From NCBI RefSeq assembly GCF_000702005.1, contig NZ_JNKI01000008.1, positions 1 through 64,000 of the forward strand: a DNA stretch of 64,000 nt. The letters are read 5' to 3'. Every line of letters begins with the position of its first letter. Within the stretch, counting starts at the first letter, position 1. The notes below the pieces were generated by a model. The model had not been told where the DNA came from. It did no database searches and saw only the letters and a list, made by a program, of their open reading frames with translations. The DNA is from Selenomonas sp. ND2010 (GTDB lineage Bacteria; Bacillota; Negativicutes; Selenomonadales; Selenomonadaceae). The translations under genes were made by a program, and so were the position numbers. This document shows positions 9,009 to 19,428 of this stretch, piece after piece.

Positions 9009-9432
9009 ACCGCTCCCCCACTTTCTTCATTTCTCCCTTGACCACGCGGCATTCTTCCCACGGTTTCGTATTTCTACAGTTGCTCGCATAACCCAGCAAA
9101 TAGATTTTATCCTTGCGCTTAATTCCTCCCGCTTTCCAGGCTACTCCCTCCGGCGGCACTACCTCTGCCAGATTCACAGCCACCAGCTTAATATCCATAA
9201 CCGTATCCTCCGACCACTGCGAAGGAATCTGCGGATTCTCTTCAATCCGCAGCGCCACGAGCTCTACCAGACTCTCAGCCGCCAGCCTCAGCCTTGTCTC
9301 ACAGACATAGCGATCATTTGCCTCCTGCCCTGCTCGAATAAAATACAACAAGCCAAACGAAAAAACCATCACAGCCATCAGCATGCAGAGCAGCAACAGC
9401 GAAACTGCCCCCTGCTGTCTATCCTCACACAT
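8983..9432 (-). CDS. Minor pilin, PilX/GspK-like
   Basis: 149 residues from the ATG at 9432, which overlaps the end of the preceding pilin gene by 8 bases; the longer open frame upstream has no similarity and was not used. A prepilin-like cleavage motif QQG/AVSLLLLCML is followed by a hydrophobic helix. The residue at mature position 5 is Leu, not Glu, as in GspK/PilX-type tip proteins. The rest is a small soluble domain with a cysteine pair. Probably part of the pilus tip complex. Confidence 0.7.
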   Translation of the reverse strand: MCEDRQQGAVSLLLLCMLMAVMVFSFGLLYFIRAGQEANDRYVCETRLRLAAESLVELVALRIEENPQIPSQWSEDTVMDIKLVAVNLAEVVPPEGVAWKAGGIKRKDKIYLLGYASNCRNTKPWEECRVVKGEMKKVGERYVWLGWTP

Positions 9433-9973
9433 CCGGTTCCTCCCCTTCTCCTCTCGGCAAATACACAGCGGTCGACAGATTATAGAAATGATTGGTGAAT
9501 AGACTGCGCCCCTTAAGCTGAAGTACATATAGACCAGGGCAGTCTGCAACTTCTTTTCCTGCGACTTCATAGATTTCGACCTCCGCCAGCGAATAATCCC
9601 CACTCATCGGTGCGGATCGGTCCCATCCCCAAATCAACTTCTTTCTCCCCCGCACTTCGGCAATCCAATAAAGCGACCATACATCGTTACTGCCGTTATA
9701 ATCTCGCAGCGCATACCAGCGCTTGTGCATCTCAATGCCCAAAGGACTTTGTGAATACGGCGTAACATATTTTGCTTCCGTCAAATCCTGAACCATTCGG
9801 GTAAAGGCAATCTGCATTTCCTGGTGAAGCTCCGCGTCGGCCAACACACGAAAGTAATTCCGAACGCTTATCAGCAGCATTGCCACCGCTGCCGTTAACA
9901 GAAGCATCAAAATTGGCAGCGAAATGGCCGTCTCCAGCAGGATAATTCCCTTCTGCCCAGTTGCTGCTTTCAT
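9425..9973 (-). CDS. Minor pilin, PilW-like
   Basis: 182 residues from the ATG at 9973. The prepilin motif QKG/IILLETAISLPIL keeps Glu at mature position 5 and leads into the usual hydrophobic helix. The C-terminal domain is mostly beta. It overlaps the gene before it by 4 bases and the one after it by 8. Likely a minor pilin priming pilus assembly. Confidence 0.75.
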   Translation of the reverse strand: MKAATGQKGIILLETAISLPILMLLLTAAVAMLLISVRNYFRVLADAELHQEMQIAFTRMVQDLTEAKYVTPYSQSPLGIEMHKRWYALRDYNGSNDVWSLYWIAEVRGRKKLIWGWDRSAPMSGDYSLAEVEIYEVAGKEVADCPGLYVLQLKGRSLFTNHFYNLSTAVYLPRGEGEEPDV

Positions 9974-10380
9974 AATCTTGTTCCTTTCTGCTGATGGTGC
10001 CGGCACAGCAGTCGTTCATACACGAGTTCTCCCGACCTGCCACTCACCTGCCAGTCCACCCGCACCTGTACCCGCCAGATTGCTGCTGTTTCTGCTCGAA
10101 CCTCAGCTTTGACGGCAAACGAACCATTCTCCTGCCGTAGCAACTGCCCCTCACCGAGCCAGCCGTATTGCCCTTCCTGAAGCCTGTCCCGATCCATCGC
10201 CCCTTCCAAGCGCGCAAATTCCTCCTGCGCCAAAAACACGCCGGCCAGCCGCACCGAATCTTGCTGCATCACCACTTGCGCCTGCCGGAACAGCATCAAA
10301 CTGGCCGCCATCGCCATGACGACAACGCTTAGCACTACCACTTCCAAAAGAATATACCCTTGCTGTTTTTCCACCTTCAC
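9970..10380 (-). CDS. Minor pilin, PilV-like
   Basis: 136 residues. Prepilin motif KQQG/YILLEVVVLSVVVMAM with Glu5, followed by an amphipathic helix with many Gln residues and a small beta domain. It overlaps both neighbours by 4 bases (ATGA junctions). Placement among other minor pilins supports a role in the pilus initiation complex. Confidence 0.75.
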   Translation of the reverse strand: MKVEKQQGYILLEVVVLSVVVMAMAASLMLFRQAQVVMQQDSVRLAGVFLAQEEFARLEGAMDRDRLQEGQYGWLGEGQLLRQENGSFAVKAEVRAETAAIWRVQVRVDWQVSGRSGELVYERLLCRHHQQKGTRL

Positions 10381-10904
10381 GGGCTCACCCTTTCCATGCG
10401 GATTCTTCCCGCTTTGCTAATCATGATTTTCCGCCCTTCCTGCGGCCAGCCTTCACAGCAGATAAGCAACGTCATCATTCCCAGCCCGACATTTTTTAGT
10501 TCCCCATTATCCTTAAAGGCAATCGGACCGCTGTCAACATTTGTCCCATTCCATTGCCTGCTCACCCGCACCAGTGGCAAATAACGATGCGACATGGTTG
10601 TCTCCGCTTCACTGCTGGTCACCGTTACACAATAATCTTCCTTGCGTACTTCGATAACTGCCTTTTTTACTACACCATCGCGGACGTAAAGCCCATGATT
10701 CGCCCCCTCGATCAGGCGATTTAACGACTGCGTCCGCCGAAGATCTACCAGCAAATGCTCCGTCTCATATTCAATGGCCGCCTCCCGATAGAACTGCATT
10801 GCCTGGGGTACTGCCACCAAGCCCAAAACCGCGATAATCGCCATCAATATCAGCACTTCAATCAGTGCCAATCCTGCCTGCTGCTTTTTCTTCTGTCTAT
10901 TCAT
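10377..10904 (-). CDS. GspH/FimT-type pseudopilin
   Basis: 175 residues. The cleavage site AG/LALIEVLILMAIIAVLG retains Glu5 and matches the type II secretion/type IV pilus family. The globular part resembles GspH/FimT, including the early LRRTQSLNRL segment and a C-terminal ISKAGRIR strand of the type FNxxGr in that family. Four-base overlaps with both neighbours indicate one transcript. Confidence 0.8.
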   Translation of the reverse strand: MNRQKKKQQAGLALIEVLILMAIIAVLGLVAVPQAMQFYREAAIEYETEHLLVDLRRTQSLNRLIEGANHGLYVRDGVVKKAVIEVRKEDYCVTVTSSEAETTMSHRYLPLVRVSRQWNGTNVDSGPIAFKDNGELKNVGLGMMTLLICCEGWPQEGRKIMISKAGRIRMERVSP

Positions 10905-11377
10905 AACAATCTCTCATACCACTGCCAACAATCCATGCCAAACCAGTAGGCAAAAGAAGCTCCTATCGTCAAAAATGGTCCAAAGGGAAGTTTTGCCGAA
11001 CAGGAATACCCTCGCCACAGAAGCAGTCCCAATGCGACAATCCCACCCAATCCAAAGGCCAGCAGCACAGCCACCACCATCGGCTTGACGCCCAGCCAAA
11101 GTCCAATTGCCCCAGCAAGTTTCACATCGCCCCAGCCCATACCGCCACAGCTCAGCCAACGTATCCCCAAAAATAGTCCGCCCCCCAAAAGCGCGCCCGC
11201 CAGCATATCATCCAAGGAATTTCTCCCCAGATTCCAAGGATAAACTGCCGACAACGCCACAATCAAGACCAGCCGGTCGTATAAAAGACCGCAGCGAACA
11301 TCCTGCAGGGCCAACTCGCTTAATCGCCAGACAAACCACAGCCCCAGTAGAGCAAATGCCCATTCCTTTCCCATCAT
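10901..11377 (-). CDS. Type IV prepilin peptidase (A24 family)
   Basis: 158 residues from the ATG at 11377, which overlaps the pilin stop by 4 bases (ATGA). The membrane aspartyl protease cleaves prepilin leaders. The two catalytic aspartates are visible, one in LALQDVRCGLL and one in the GMGWGDVKL box. The N-terminal cysteine-rich N-methylase half of PilD is absent, so this is the short, peptidase-only form. Five to six hydrophobic segments are present. Its place next to the pilin gene points to a dedicated peptidase. Confidence 0.85.
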   Translation of the reverse strand: MMGKEWAFALLGLWFVWRLSELALQDVRCGLLYDRLVLIVALSAVYPWNLGRNSLDDMLAGALLGGGLFLGIRWLSCGGMGWGDVKLAGAIGLWLGVKPMVVAVLLAFGLGGIVALGLLLWRGYSCSAKLPFGPFLTIGASFAYWFGMDCWQWYERLL

Positions 11378-11778
11378 TTGCCAAAATCTCCTGCCGTATA
11401 GCCAGCACAAGCCGCCCGACAATCTTCCCCATCAAGCTCTATCCCAGCGGCCTCTTTTTTCAGCTCATAAGTTTCCGCACTTATCGTCACGATCTTCCCA
11501 TCTTTTAACTGGCATTTCCCTTGGGGAGGTTTTAAGTTATCCAAGTCCGAAACATAATCGGATAAATCACCCAGCTGGTTTGGCCATCGCCCCTTCTGCG
11601 TTGCATAAATGGCAATAGCAGAATCCAACGTGGTAAGGTCCGCTTTCACCTTCGTGGTGTTAGCCATCGCAATAGCCGAATGAAATTTGGGCACGGCTAT
11701 CGTAGCCAAAATCGCCAGAATCGCCATGGCAATCATAGTACCAAGCAACGAAAAACCAGCCTGCCTTGATTCCTTCAT
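11374..11778 (-). CDS. Type IV pilin-like protein lacking Glu5
   Basis: 134 residues, first gene of the pilus operon, with GGAGGAG before the start. The leader and cleavage site are QAG/FSLLGTMIAMAILAILATIAVPKF. Its GspG/PilA-like body contains the usual ADLTTLDSAIAIYATQKGRWP segment. Mature position 5 is Gly instead of the nearly invariant Glu, read directly from a GGT codon. Four cysteines lie in the C-terminal part. As the first and GspG-like gene it should be the major subunit, but the missing Glu5 makes that less certain. Confidence 0.8.
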   Translation of the reverse strand: MKESRQAGFSLLGTMIAMAILAILATIAVPKFHSAIAMANTTKVKADLTTLDSAIAIYATQKGRWPNQLGDLSDYVSDLDNLKPPQGKCQLKDGKIVTISAETYELKKEAAGIELDGEDCRAACAGYTAGDFGK

Positions 11779-11814
11779 AGATACTCCTCCTTTTGCATAC
11801 GCTTCTCATTCAAC

Positions 11815-11839
11815 AAAAATCCTCTCTGTGAGGATTTTT
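11815..11839. terminator. Hairpin ahead of pilus operon
   Basis: AAAAATCCTC pairs with GAGGATTTTT, giving T-runs on both strands. It lies between the upstream lipoprotein gene and the pilin start and could be a second terminator or an attenuator in the pilin leader. Confidence 0.5.
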
Positions 11840-11889
11840 CCGTCTGTAAACTTCGTGACAAGAAACCAATCTCCTTCTAATCTTCTAAT

Positions 11890-11922
11890 AAAAAACGCCA
11901 TAGAGAAATCTTCTCCATGACG
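11890..11922 (-). terminator. Terminator of lipoprotein gene
   Basis: On the minus strand CGTCATGGAGAA pairs with TTCTCTATGGCG and is followed by TTTTTTATT, 18 bases after the stop of the gene at 11940. Confidence 0.75.
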
Positions 11923-11939
11923 TCTGACGCGCTTCGTTA

Positions 11940-12575
11940 TTATATTCTCTTCACGGATTTCATTGACCGTTCTACCATTTGCTTCGCCTGGCTATCGTCT
12001 TCCTTATACCCATAACTGATTATCCAGAAATCATTGCCGGAATAAACACCCAAACACTCCATCGTTTGCTTGTTCCCATAGCCATTGAACTGGATTAACG
12101 CATAAGTCATTTCCTGGCCATTAATCGTTCGCTGCTCGCAGGTCTTGAGAACTGGATGCATTTTATCGGCCTCCTGATACGACTTCATAAAACTATCCAG
12201 ATTAAACGGCATCTTCTGCCCCGGGTCTGCCATCGAGCCATGGTAGATATCCACAAAACAGCGATCCTCGTGATGGAAATACCGTTCTGCGCTCTTGACA
12301 TTTCCCTCCGCCGGCAGAGATACATAGTCCAACTTGAACGGCAAGTCAATCGACAACCCCTTCCCGTCCTGCTGACGAAGGATTTTTGTCTTAAAGTTTT
12401 GATAGGTTTCTACTGGCGGCGGGTTCTTCGGCAAGTTATCGTGCCGCGAGGCAATTCGATCCACCGTTAGCACCGCACGTGCAATCGCAAAAGACTCCCA
12501 CACCGTACAACCAGAAGTAACCGTAGTCGTAAGCAACAAAACGCCGATGCCAAAACATCGTAATGATTTCTTCAT
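11940..12575 (-). CDS. Lipoprotein, possible DcrB/PsbP-like fold
   Basis: 211 residues. The signal peptide ends in a lipobox (VTSGC, Cys23), so the protein is probably lipid-anchored. The mature region begins with LSIDLPFKLDYVSLP and ends with FWIISYGYKEDDSQAKQMVERSMKSV. That pattern, a hydrophobic strand, an acidic turn and a helix ending in SxxSI/V, also occurs in the proteins at 19.4, 43.1 and 43.7 kb and resembles DcrB/PsbP-type domains. Function unknown. Single-gene unit with its own terminator. Confidence 0.65.
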   Translation of the reverse strand: MKKSLRCFGIGVLLLTTTVTSGCTVWESFAIARAVLTVDRIASRHDNLPKNPPPVETYQNFKTKILRQQDGKGLSIDLPFKLDYVSLPAEGNVKSAERYFHHEDRCFVDIYHGSMADPGQKMPFNLDSFMKSYQEADKMHPVLKTCEQRTINGQEMTYALIQFNGYGNKQTMECLGVYSGNDFWIISYGYKEDDSQAKQMVERSMKSVKRI

Positions 12576-12680
12576 ACTATTTTCTCCACCTCATATTCTT
12601 ATTATGAAATCAACAAATCCATTTTTCATAATACCTATCATTGATTATTCCTTTCTTAAATTTACAACAAAATTTGCTAA

Positions 12681-12732
12681 AAAATCCCCCTATGATGACA
12701 GTTTTATTTTTACTGTCTCTCATAGGGGGAGC
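12681..12732 (-). terminator. Terminator of chemoreceptor gene
   Basis: CTCCCCCTATGAGAGACAGT pairs with ACTGTCATCATAGGGGGA on the minus strand, followed by TTTTTTAGC. A third, partial copy (CTCATAGGGGA) lies at about 12752. Confidence 0.8.
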
Positions 12733-12782
12733 ATATCCGTTTTCTTCCTACCTCATAGGGGAATTTTTCTCATTCTATTTCA

Positions 12783-14504
12783 TTAAAATTTAAACTGCTG
12801 CAGCGAATTCTGCAATCCCTGAGCCAAATTTGCCAACGACGTGCTGGCATCCGCAATTTCTGTTGCCGATGCCGACTGCTGTTCCGAAGCAGCCGATACA
12901 CTTTCCATCTCCGAAGCAACCATGCCGCCCTTGCGGGAAATGCCATCGGATTTCTCTTTTACTACTACCGTCTCAGCCGAAACAGACTTGATCTCATTCG
13001 ACATCACCTTGGCCTGTTCTGCCATACTAAGTGCTGCCTCACGAATGCGCGCGAAGTTTTCCCGCAACTCTTCGACCGACTGAGTGCCTTCTTTGACGGC
13101 CTGACTGCCTTCCTGCATCGAGCGCACTGCCTCCGCCGTATCGCCCTGAATCCCGTTGATAAGGCTCGTAATACGCTGCGCAGCCTCCTGGGATTCCTCC
13201 GCCAGTTTTCTTACCTCATCGGCAACGACGGCGAAGCCACGGCCATGTTCACCAGCACGGGCAGCCTCGATAGCTGCATTGAGGGCCAAGAGATTCGTCT
13301 GCTCGGCAATTGCCGAAATCGCCTCGACAATCTGACCGATTTCCTGCGAGCTCTGTCCGAGTTTATCCACCGTAGCCGCCGAAGAATTTACGATACGAGC
13401 TACGCTTTCAATCTGTTCTACAGCTACTTTGACGGACTCATTGCCACTGGTTGCAGCATCGTTCGTAACTGTTGCATGATCCGAAACCCGCTGGGCCGTC
13501 TGATTCAAACGATTGATTGCCTCAGCCGTATTGTCAATGGCCGCAATAGTATCGCCAACATCCTGCTGCTGCTCTGCTACCGTGCCAGCGGCATTGGTAA
13601 CCGATTGTGCGACCTGTTCCGACGCCTGAGCCGACTGATGGGAGCTTGCCGTAAGCTCTTCGGAAGATGCAGCGAGCTGCTCGGCCGTCGTGCTGACATT
13701 CCGCATGAGTTTGTTGAGATTCATGCGCACCGAAGCCACTTTATCCGCCATCTGGCCGAATTCATCGCCGCGCATGATCGTACGCGCATGATCGCTGAAG
13801 TCGCCACCTTCAAGACGCTCGAGTGACAGCATCATCTTCTCCAACGGATTCGTAATTTCCTTCGTGATCCAAAGTGCGCAGGCAATCAGTACAATCAGCG
13901 TGACCAGCAGCTGGATAACTGTGTTGCGGACAGCCGCAGCTGAGTCAATATCATTCTGCGTATTGAGCTCCTCGGCATGCTTGCTGTTGAGCTCTGACAG
14001 TTCACCTAGTTCCTTTCCCAAGGCTGCTGCCAGCGGCGATCCGATTTTCTCATAATGAGCCAACGCCTCTTCGTTCTTGCCTTCCATGCTTAAAGCCACC
14101 GCTTCGCCAAGGTTCGTCTTCAAAGCGGCCCAATCTTTCTTGACCTTGTCCATGATTGGGTCTTCGCCAGCAATTTTATGCGGGATTGCATCATAGGCAG
14201 CAATACTGTCATCTACCGTTTTGACGCCGGCCTCATACTTGCCCTTGAGATCCTGCAGCCGCTGCGGATTGTTTTTGACCGTCGTTGCAATAACCGCCAT
14301 ACCTTGGGCATAACGGATCCCATAGCCGGCCTTGCCGACCGCCTCGACACCCTTGACCGTGCCTTCATACATCACTTCCATATCCCGCTGTGCCTTCGTG
14401 ACAGCCGAGTAGCCATTCCAGCCGATAAAGCTCATGCCGATGACGGCAACTACCGCTAAGATCAGCAGCTTGTAAGCCACCCTTAAATTGTTCATCCATC
14501 CCAT
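12783..14504 (-). CDS. Methyl-accepting chemotaxis protein
   Basis: 573 residues from the ATG at 14504, with AAAGGAG 8 bases upstream (a GTG three codons earlier is less well placed). The receptor senses a ligand outside the membrane and controls CheA. Domains: membrane segment about 12-32, four-helix-bundle sensor to about 190, second membrane segment about 192-214, HAMP domain, then the long signalling coiled coil. The hairpin tip [18 protein letters not shown] and the [24 protein letters not shown] region are textbook. The ligand is not predictable. No che genes are nearby. Confidence 0.95.
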   Translation of the reverse strand: MGWMNNLRVAYKLLILAVVAVIGMSFIGWNGYSAVTKAQRDMEVMYEGTVKGVEAVGKAGYGIRYAQGMAVIATTVKNNPQRLQDLKGKYEAGVKTVDDSIAAYDAIPHKIAGEDPIMDKVKKDWAALKTNLGEAVALSMEGKNEEALAHYEKIGSPLAAALGKELGELSELNSKHAEELNTQNDIDSAAAVRNTVIQLLVTLIVLIACALWITKEITNPLEKMMLSLERLEGGDFSDHARTIMRGDEFGQMADKVASVRMNLNKLMRNVSTTAEQLAASSEELTASSHQSAQASEQVAQSVTNAAGTVAEQQQDVGDTIAAIDNTAEAINRLNQTAQRVSDHATVTNDAATSGNESVKVAVEQIESVARIVNSSAATVDKLGQSSQEIGQIVEAISAIAEQTNLLALNAAIEAARAGEHGRGFAVVADEVRKLAEESQEAAQRITSLINGIQGDTAEAVRSMQEGSQAVKEGTQSVEELRENFARIREAALSMAEQAKVMSNEIKSVSAETVVVKEKSDGISRKGGMVASEMESVSAASEQQSASATEIADASTSLANLAQGLQNSLQQFKF

Positions 14505-14631
14505 ACTAAACACTCCTTTTCCTAAAAGGTTATTTACTTCCCATCATATACAACCTTTTTTCTCTCACATCTTGGGATTATCTTACAGTTTCGACATTTT
14601 TCACCATAATCCTTCTATTTCGAATAGAAAA

Positions 14632-14658
14632 AACTCCCAGACGTTACATCTGGGAGTT
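14632..14658 (-). terminator. Terminator of pheST-zapA
   Basis: AACTCCCAGA pairs with TCTGGGAGTT and is followed on the minus strand by TTTTCT. It lies 20 bases past the zapA stop. Confidence 0.8.
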
Positions 14659-14678
14659 ACAGACTTTGGGGCACTTAA

Positions 14679-14939
14679 TTATTTTTCCTCGATAAGCTCT
14701 ACCAACTCATCGTAATCTTTTTTGAGTTTCGCATATTCTTCTGCCAGCTGCAAGCAAGTCAACACCGCAATCTTGCGTTCATCAAAACTTCGCACTACCC
14801 GTGCCATCTGCTTCATGCGCTTATCGAGCTCTGCTGCTAACTGGAGCATATGCTTCGGGTCATCGGTTTTCAGCGGATACGTATTGCCATAGATTTCCAC
14901 CAAGACCCGTTCCGCTTGTTTTTTCATTTCTTCTGCCAT
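14679..14939 (-). CDS. zapA: Cell division protein ZapA
   Basis: 86 residues from the ATG at 14939 (GAGGGG upstream); the upstream extension overlaps pheT and was not used. ZapA bundles FtsZ filaments at the division ring. Visible: the globular head EIYGNTYPLKTDDPKHMLQLAAELDKRM and the C-terminal coiled coil from about residue 45. Following pheT is a common place for zapA in Firmicutes. Its start overlaps or abuts the end of pheT, so it is probably co-transcribed. Confidence 0.9.
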   Translation of the reverse strand: MAEEMKKQAERVLVEIYGNTYPLKTDDPKHMLQLAAELDKRMKQMARVVRSFDERKIAVLTCLQLAEEYAKLKKDYDELVELIEEK

Positions 14940-14949
14940 GATGCCCCTC

Positions 14950-17385
14950 TTATGCGCGAAGTTCTGCGTGGAACTTCGCTTCGACCGCTTTGAGGATGCT
15001 ATTAAAGCCTGCATCGGCTTCCTCATCGGTCAGCGTTTTATCCTTGGACTGGAACTTGAGGTTGAACGCGAGGCTCTTCTTGCCCTCGGCAACATGCTCG
15101 CCCGTGTAGACATCAAACAGCGTCACGCCGCAGAAGAATTTGCCACCATTCTTCTCGATAACAGCCTTGATTTCGCCTTCAGCGACCGTCTCGTCGACGA
15201 CGATGGCCAGGTCCCGCGCGATAGCCGGATATTTCGGCAGCGATTCGTAATGGAAATTCTTGGCCGTGTATTTCATCAGCGTCTCGACATCCATCTCGAA
15301 GAGATAGACCTTCTGCTTGATGCCAAAGTTCGCGGCCACCGCCGGATGCAGCTCACCGACCGTTGCGATTACCTCGCGGCCCTTCTTGAAGAGGGCCGTC
15401 TTGCCCGGATGCAGGGCGAAATGCTCGCCAGCCTCAACCGTATAACCAGCAATCGACAACGCCTGGAAGAGTTCCTCGACGATGCCCTTCATATCGTAGA
15501 AGTCCACCATCTCATTTCCCTGGTTCCAGCCAAACGGATGACGACGGCCCGTGATAAGGCCAGTCAGCTTGATGACCTCATCGGGCAGCTCCGTAACCGG
15601 CAGGGCCTTCGGGAAGAATACCGGCGCCACGTCGAACAGGCGGATATCGGTATTCTTGCGCGCAAAGTTGCGCACGGCATTTTCCATGATGCTCGTCAGC
15701 AGGCTCGTGCGGACCAGCGGTGCATCATCGGTCAACGGATTCATGATGGGGATAGCCTGGCGAAGCGGACTATCGGCCGGCACCTGCATCTTATCAAACA
15801 TCTCAGTGCTCGTGAAGCTGAACGACAGCTCCTCCGTCATGCCAAGGCTGGCGAGCACATGCTTGATTTTATCGATGAAGTTCTGGCGATCGCTCTGACG
15901 GCCCTGCATGATGCTGCCGCGCGGCGACGTCGACAGGATATTATCAAAGCCATAGATGCGCGAAACTTCCTCGGAAAGATCCTCCATATAGGTGCAGTCA
16001 TTACGCCAGGACGGAACCGTAGCCGTATAGACCTCCGCGCCTTTCTCCTCGATGGCAAAGCCAAGGCTTTCGAGAATCTCGACCATCTTAGCCCCAGCCA
16101 GCTTCGTGCCCAGGCGCTTGTTGATCTGCTCAGCCGTGAAGTCAATCTTGACCGGCTCTTTCGGCTGCGGATAAACATCGACGATGCCCTTCGTAACCGT
16201 GCAGGCGCCCATTTCCTGCAGGAGCTGGGCCGCACGGTCGAGAGCTCGCGGCGTATTCGTTACATCGACCCCGCGCTCGAAGCGGCCCGATGCCTCAGAA
16301 TGCAGGCCGCAGCTGCGTGACGTACGGCGAATGTTCGGACCGTAGAACGAAGCTGCCTCGAGAACAACCGTCGTAGTCTTCTCGGTGACTTCCGTCTCGA
16401 GACCGCCCATGACACCAGCGAGACCTGCCGGCTTCTCAGCATCGGCAATGACAAGCTCCGTTCCCTTAGCCACGCGCGACGAATCATCGAGCGTATGGAG
16501 GTTCTCGCCCGCTTTAGCCACGCGGGCCGTCAGCTGCTGCCCCTTGATTTCATCATAGTCGTAGGCATGCATCGGCTGGCCGAGCTCGATCATGACAAAA
16601 TTCGTGACATCGACGACATTGTTGATGGCGCGGATGCCAGCTCCCTCCAGGCGCTGCTGCATCCACTCCGGCGACGGGCCAATCTTGACGTTTTTCAGAA
16701 CGCGCGCCGAGAAACGGTCGCAGAGGTCCTTGGCATCAATGCCGATTTTAATCATATCAGCCGCCTGGGCCTCATCGTCCTCATTGACCTTGATTTCCGG
16801 ATAATGGGGCTCATTGCCCGTGAGTACCGCCGCCTCGCGCACGAGGCCCATAACGCTGAAGCAGTCGCCGCGGTTGGCCGTGAGCTCGAACTCGAGCACG
16901 ACATCGTCAAGGCCCAGCACATCTTTGGCCGGCACGCCAACTGGCGTATCCGCCGGCAGGATGTAGATGCCGTTCTTCTGCTCCTCCGGCAGTTTGTCGA
17001 GATCCATGTGGAGCTCATCGGCCGAGCAAAGCATGCCGTTGGACGGCAGGCCGCGCAGCTTGCCTTTCTTGATATGAAGGCCATTGGGCAGATGCGCGCC
17101 AATCATAGCCACCGGCACGATCTGGCCCTCTTTGACATTCTGAGCACCCGTAATAATCTGGATGAGATCTTTTTCGCCCACATTCATCTGGCAAATCTGC
17201 AGATGATCCGAATCCGGATGTGCCTCGAGTTTTTCAATCCGCCCCGTAATGACCTTGTCAAGGCCTTCGTCCGCGCGGATGACGTTTTCGACCGGCACGC
17301 CGGACATCGTATATTTATCGGCAAGTTCTTCTGCCGTCTCGTTGAATTTAATGTAATCGTTCAGCCATTTAATGGAAACCTGCAT
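14950..17385 (-). CDS. pheT: Phenylalanyl-tRNA synthetase beta chain
   Basis: 811 residues, normal for the long bacterial form. With PheS it forms the alpha2beta2 enzyme charging tRNA-Phe. Domains in order: EMAP/tRNA-binding fold at about 40-150 (GRIEKLEAHPDSDHLQICQMNVG), B3/B4 editing region with GVMGGLETEVTEKT, B5 domain, catalytic-like core, and the C-terminal ferredoxin-like anticodon-binding domain beginning near FHYESLPKYPAIARDLAIVVD. It starts 18 bases after pheS. Expression follows the T-box leader upstream of pheS. Confidence 0.97.
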   Translation of the reverse strand: MQVSIKWLNDYIKFNETAEELADKYTMSGVPVENVIRADEGLDKVITGRIEKLEAHPDSDHLQICQMNVGEKDLIQIITGAQNVKEGQIVPVAMIGAHLPNGLHIKKGKLRGLPSNGMLCSADELHMDLDKLPEEQKNGIYILPADTPVGVPAKDVLGLDDVVLEFELTANRGDCFSVMGLVREAAVLTGNEPHYPEIKVNEDDEAQAADMIKIGIDAKDLCDRFSARVLKNVKIGPSPEWMQQRLEGAGIRAINNVVDVTNFVMIELGQPMHAYDYDEIKGQQLTARVAKAGENLHTLDDSSRVAKGTELVIADAEKPAGLAGVMGGLETEVTEKTTTVVLEAASFYGPNIRRTSRSCGLHSEASGRFERGVDVTNTPRALDRAAQLLQEMGACTVTKGIVDVYPQPKEPVKIDFTAEQINKRLGTKLAGAKMVEILESLGFAIEEKGAEVYTATVPSWRNDCTYMEDLSEEVSRIYGFDNILSTSPRGSIMQGRQSDRQNFIDKIKHVLASLGMTEELSFSFTSTEMFDKMQVPADSPLRQAIPIMNPLTDDAPLVRTSLLTSIMENAVRNFARKNTDIRLFDVAPVFFPKALPVTELPDEVIKLTGLITGRRHPFGWNQGNEMVDFYDMKGIVEELFQALSIAGYTVEAGEHFALHPGKTALFKKGREVIATVGELHPAVAANFGIKQKVYLFEMDVETLMKYTAKNFHYESLPKYPAIARDLAIVVDETVAEGEIKAVIEKNGGKFFCGVTLFDVYTGEHVAEGKKSLAFNLKFQSKDKTLTDEEADAGFNSILKAVEAKFHAELRA

Positions 17386-17403
17386 CGTATAACCTCCTCA
17401 ATC

Positions 17404-18675
<1,272 letters not shown>

Positions 18676-18680
18676 GTTAA

Positions 18681-18709
18681 AGTGTAACATAGATAGCCGT
18701 ATTTTGCAA
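18681..18709 (-). promoter_or_regulatory. Promoter of the T-box/pheST unit
   Basis: TTGCAA (18704-18709) and TACACT (18681-18686) on the minus strand are separated by 17 bases, immediately upstream of the leader. Confidence 0.65.
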
Positions 18710-18737
18710 ATCGCCATCATGAAGCATGTCAAAAACA

Positions 18738-19352
18738 TCAATCTTTCCAATAATACTTGAAAGTACTTTGCGGGTATTCCTTAGGATGAACCCAGCCGAC
18801 CGTTCCATCTGCCTTTCTAAGGCACATCCAAAAATCAATACCTAGGGAACGATCTGTTGCCTCACCAATATAACTTCCCCAAACTGCATATGAATTCGCA
18901 GTATTGAATCCTCTGATATTATAGCCTTCCAGCCACCAAAGGAGTTGCCCATTCCAGTATCCGAGATACGTTCCCTCGCCTGTGTACTGCAACAAATAGA
19001 TAATTGTCCCCGGATAAAGCGTTATTTTTTCAGATGATGCCGATTGATATTTATACGCCTGCACAGTTTTTTCCACTCGAACGGCATGCCGATTGGGGTG
19101 GGTATACACTACACAAGAGATGCGATTCACAATTTCTCCTGAAGAAATATTCCCCGTTACGTTATCACTATTAGGCGCCGCATAAAGCGTTAACGGATTC
19201 TCAATTTTTATTCTCACATTAACTGCAGCTTCAGCAGGCATTCTATCCCAAACCGTATAATCAGCCGGAGCCCCATCAGCCAGTGCATAAGACGCTGTTG
19301 AAAACATCAAAGCCATAATCAATGTGGAAAGTTTTATAAACAATTTAATCAT
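18738..19352 (-). CDS. Secreted protein, possible SH3-like domain
   Basis: 204 residues from the ATG at 19352, placed after GGGGGTGATG. Signal peptide to about residue 26 (ALA-DGA). The mature part contains IKIENPLTLYAAPNSDNVTGNISSGEIV, which looks like a bacterial SH3 motif (alternating strand, Asn/Ser turns), and a C-terminal FWMCLRKADGTVGWVHPKEYP strand of similar kind. Such domains often bind cell wall. No enzyme motif is seen. Function unknown. It is followed in the opposite direction of the T-box promoter by only about 30 bases. Confidence 0.65.
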   Translation of the reverse strand: MIKLFIKLSTLIMALMFSTASYALADGAPADYTVWDRMPAEAAVNVRIKIENPLTLYAAPNSDNVTGNISSGEIVNRISCVVYTHPNRHAVRVEKTVQAYKYQSASSEKITLYPGTIIYLLQYTGEGTYLGYWNGQLLWWLEGYNIRGFNTANSYAVWGSYIGEATDRSLGIDFWMCLRKADGTVGWVHPKEYPQSTFKYYWKD

Positions 19353-19428
19353 ATCATCACCCCCAAAGCATTTTCCCTTCACTTATCATCATTTCACTTC
19401 TCAGTCCATAAAGGAATAAAAAACATTT

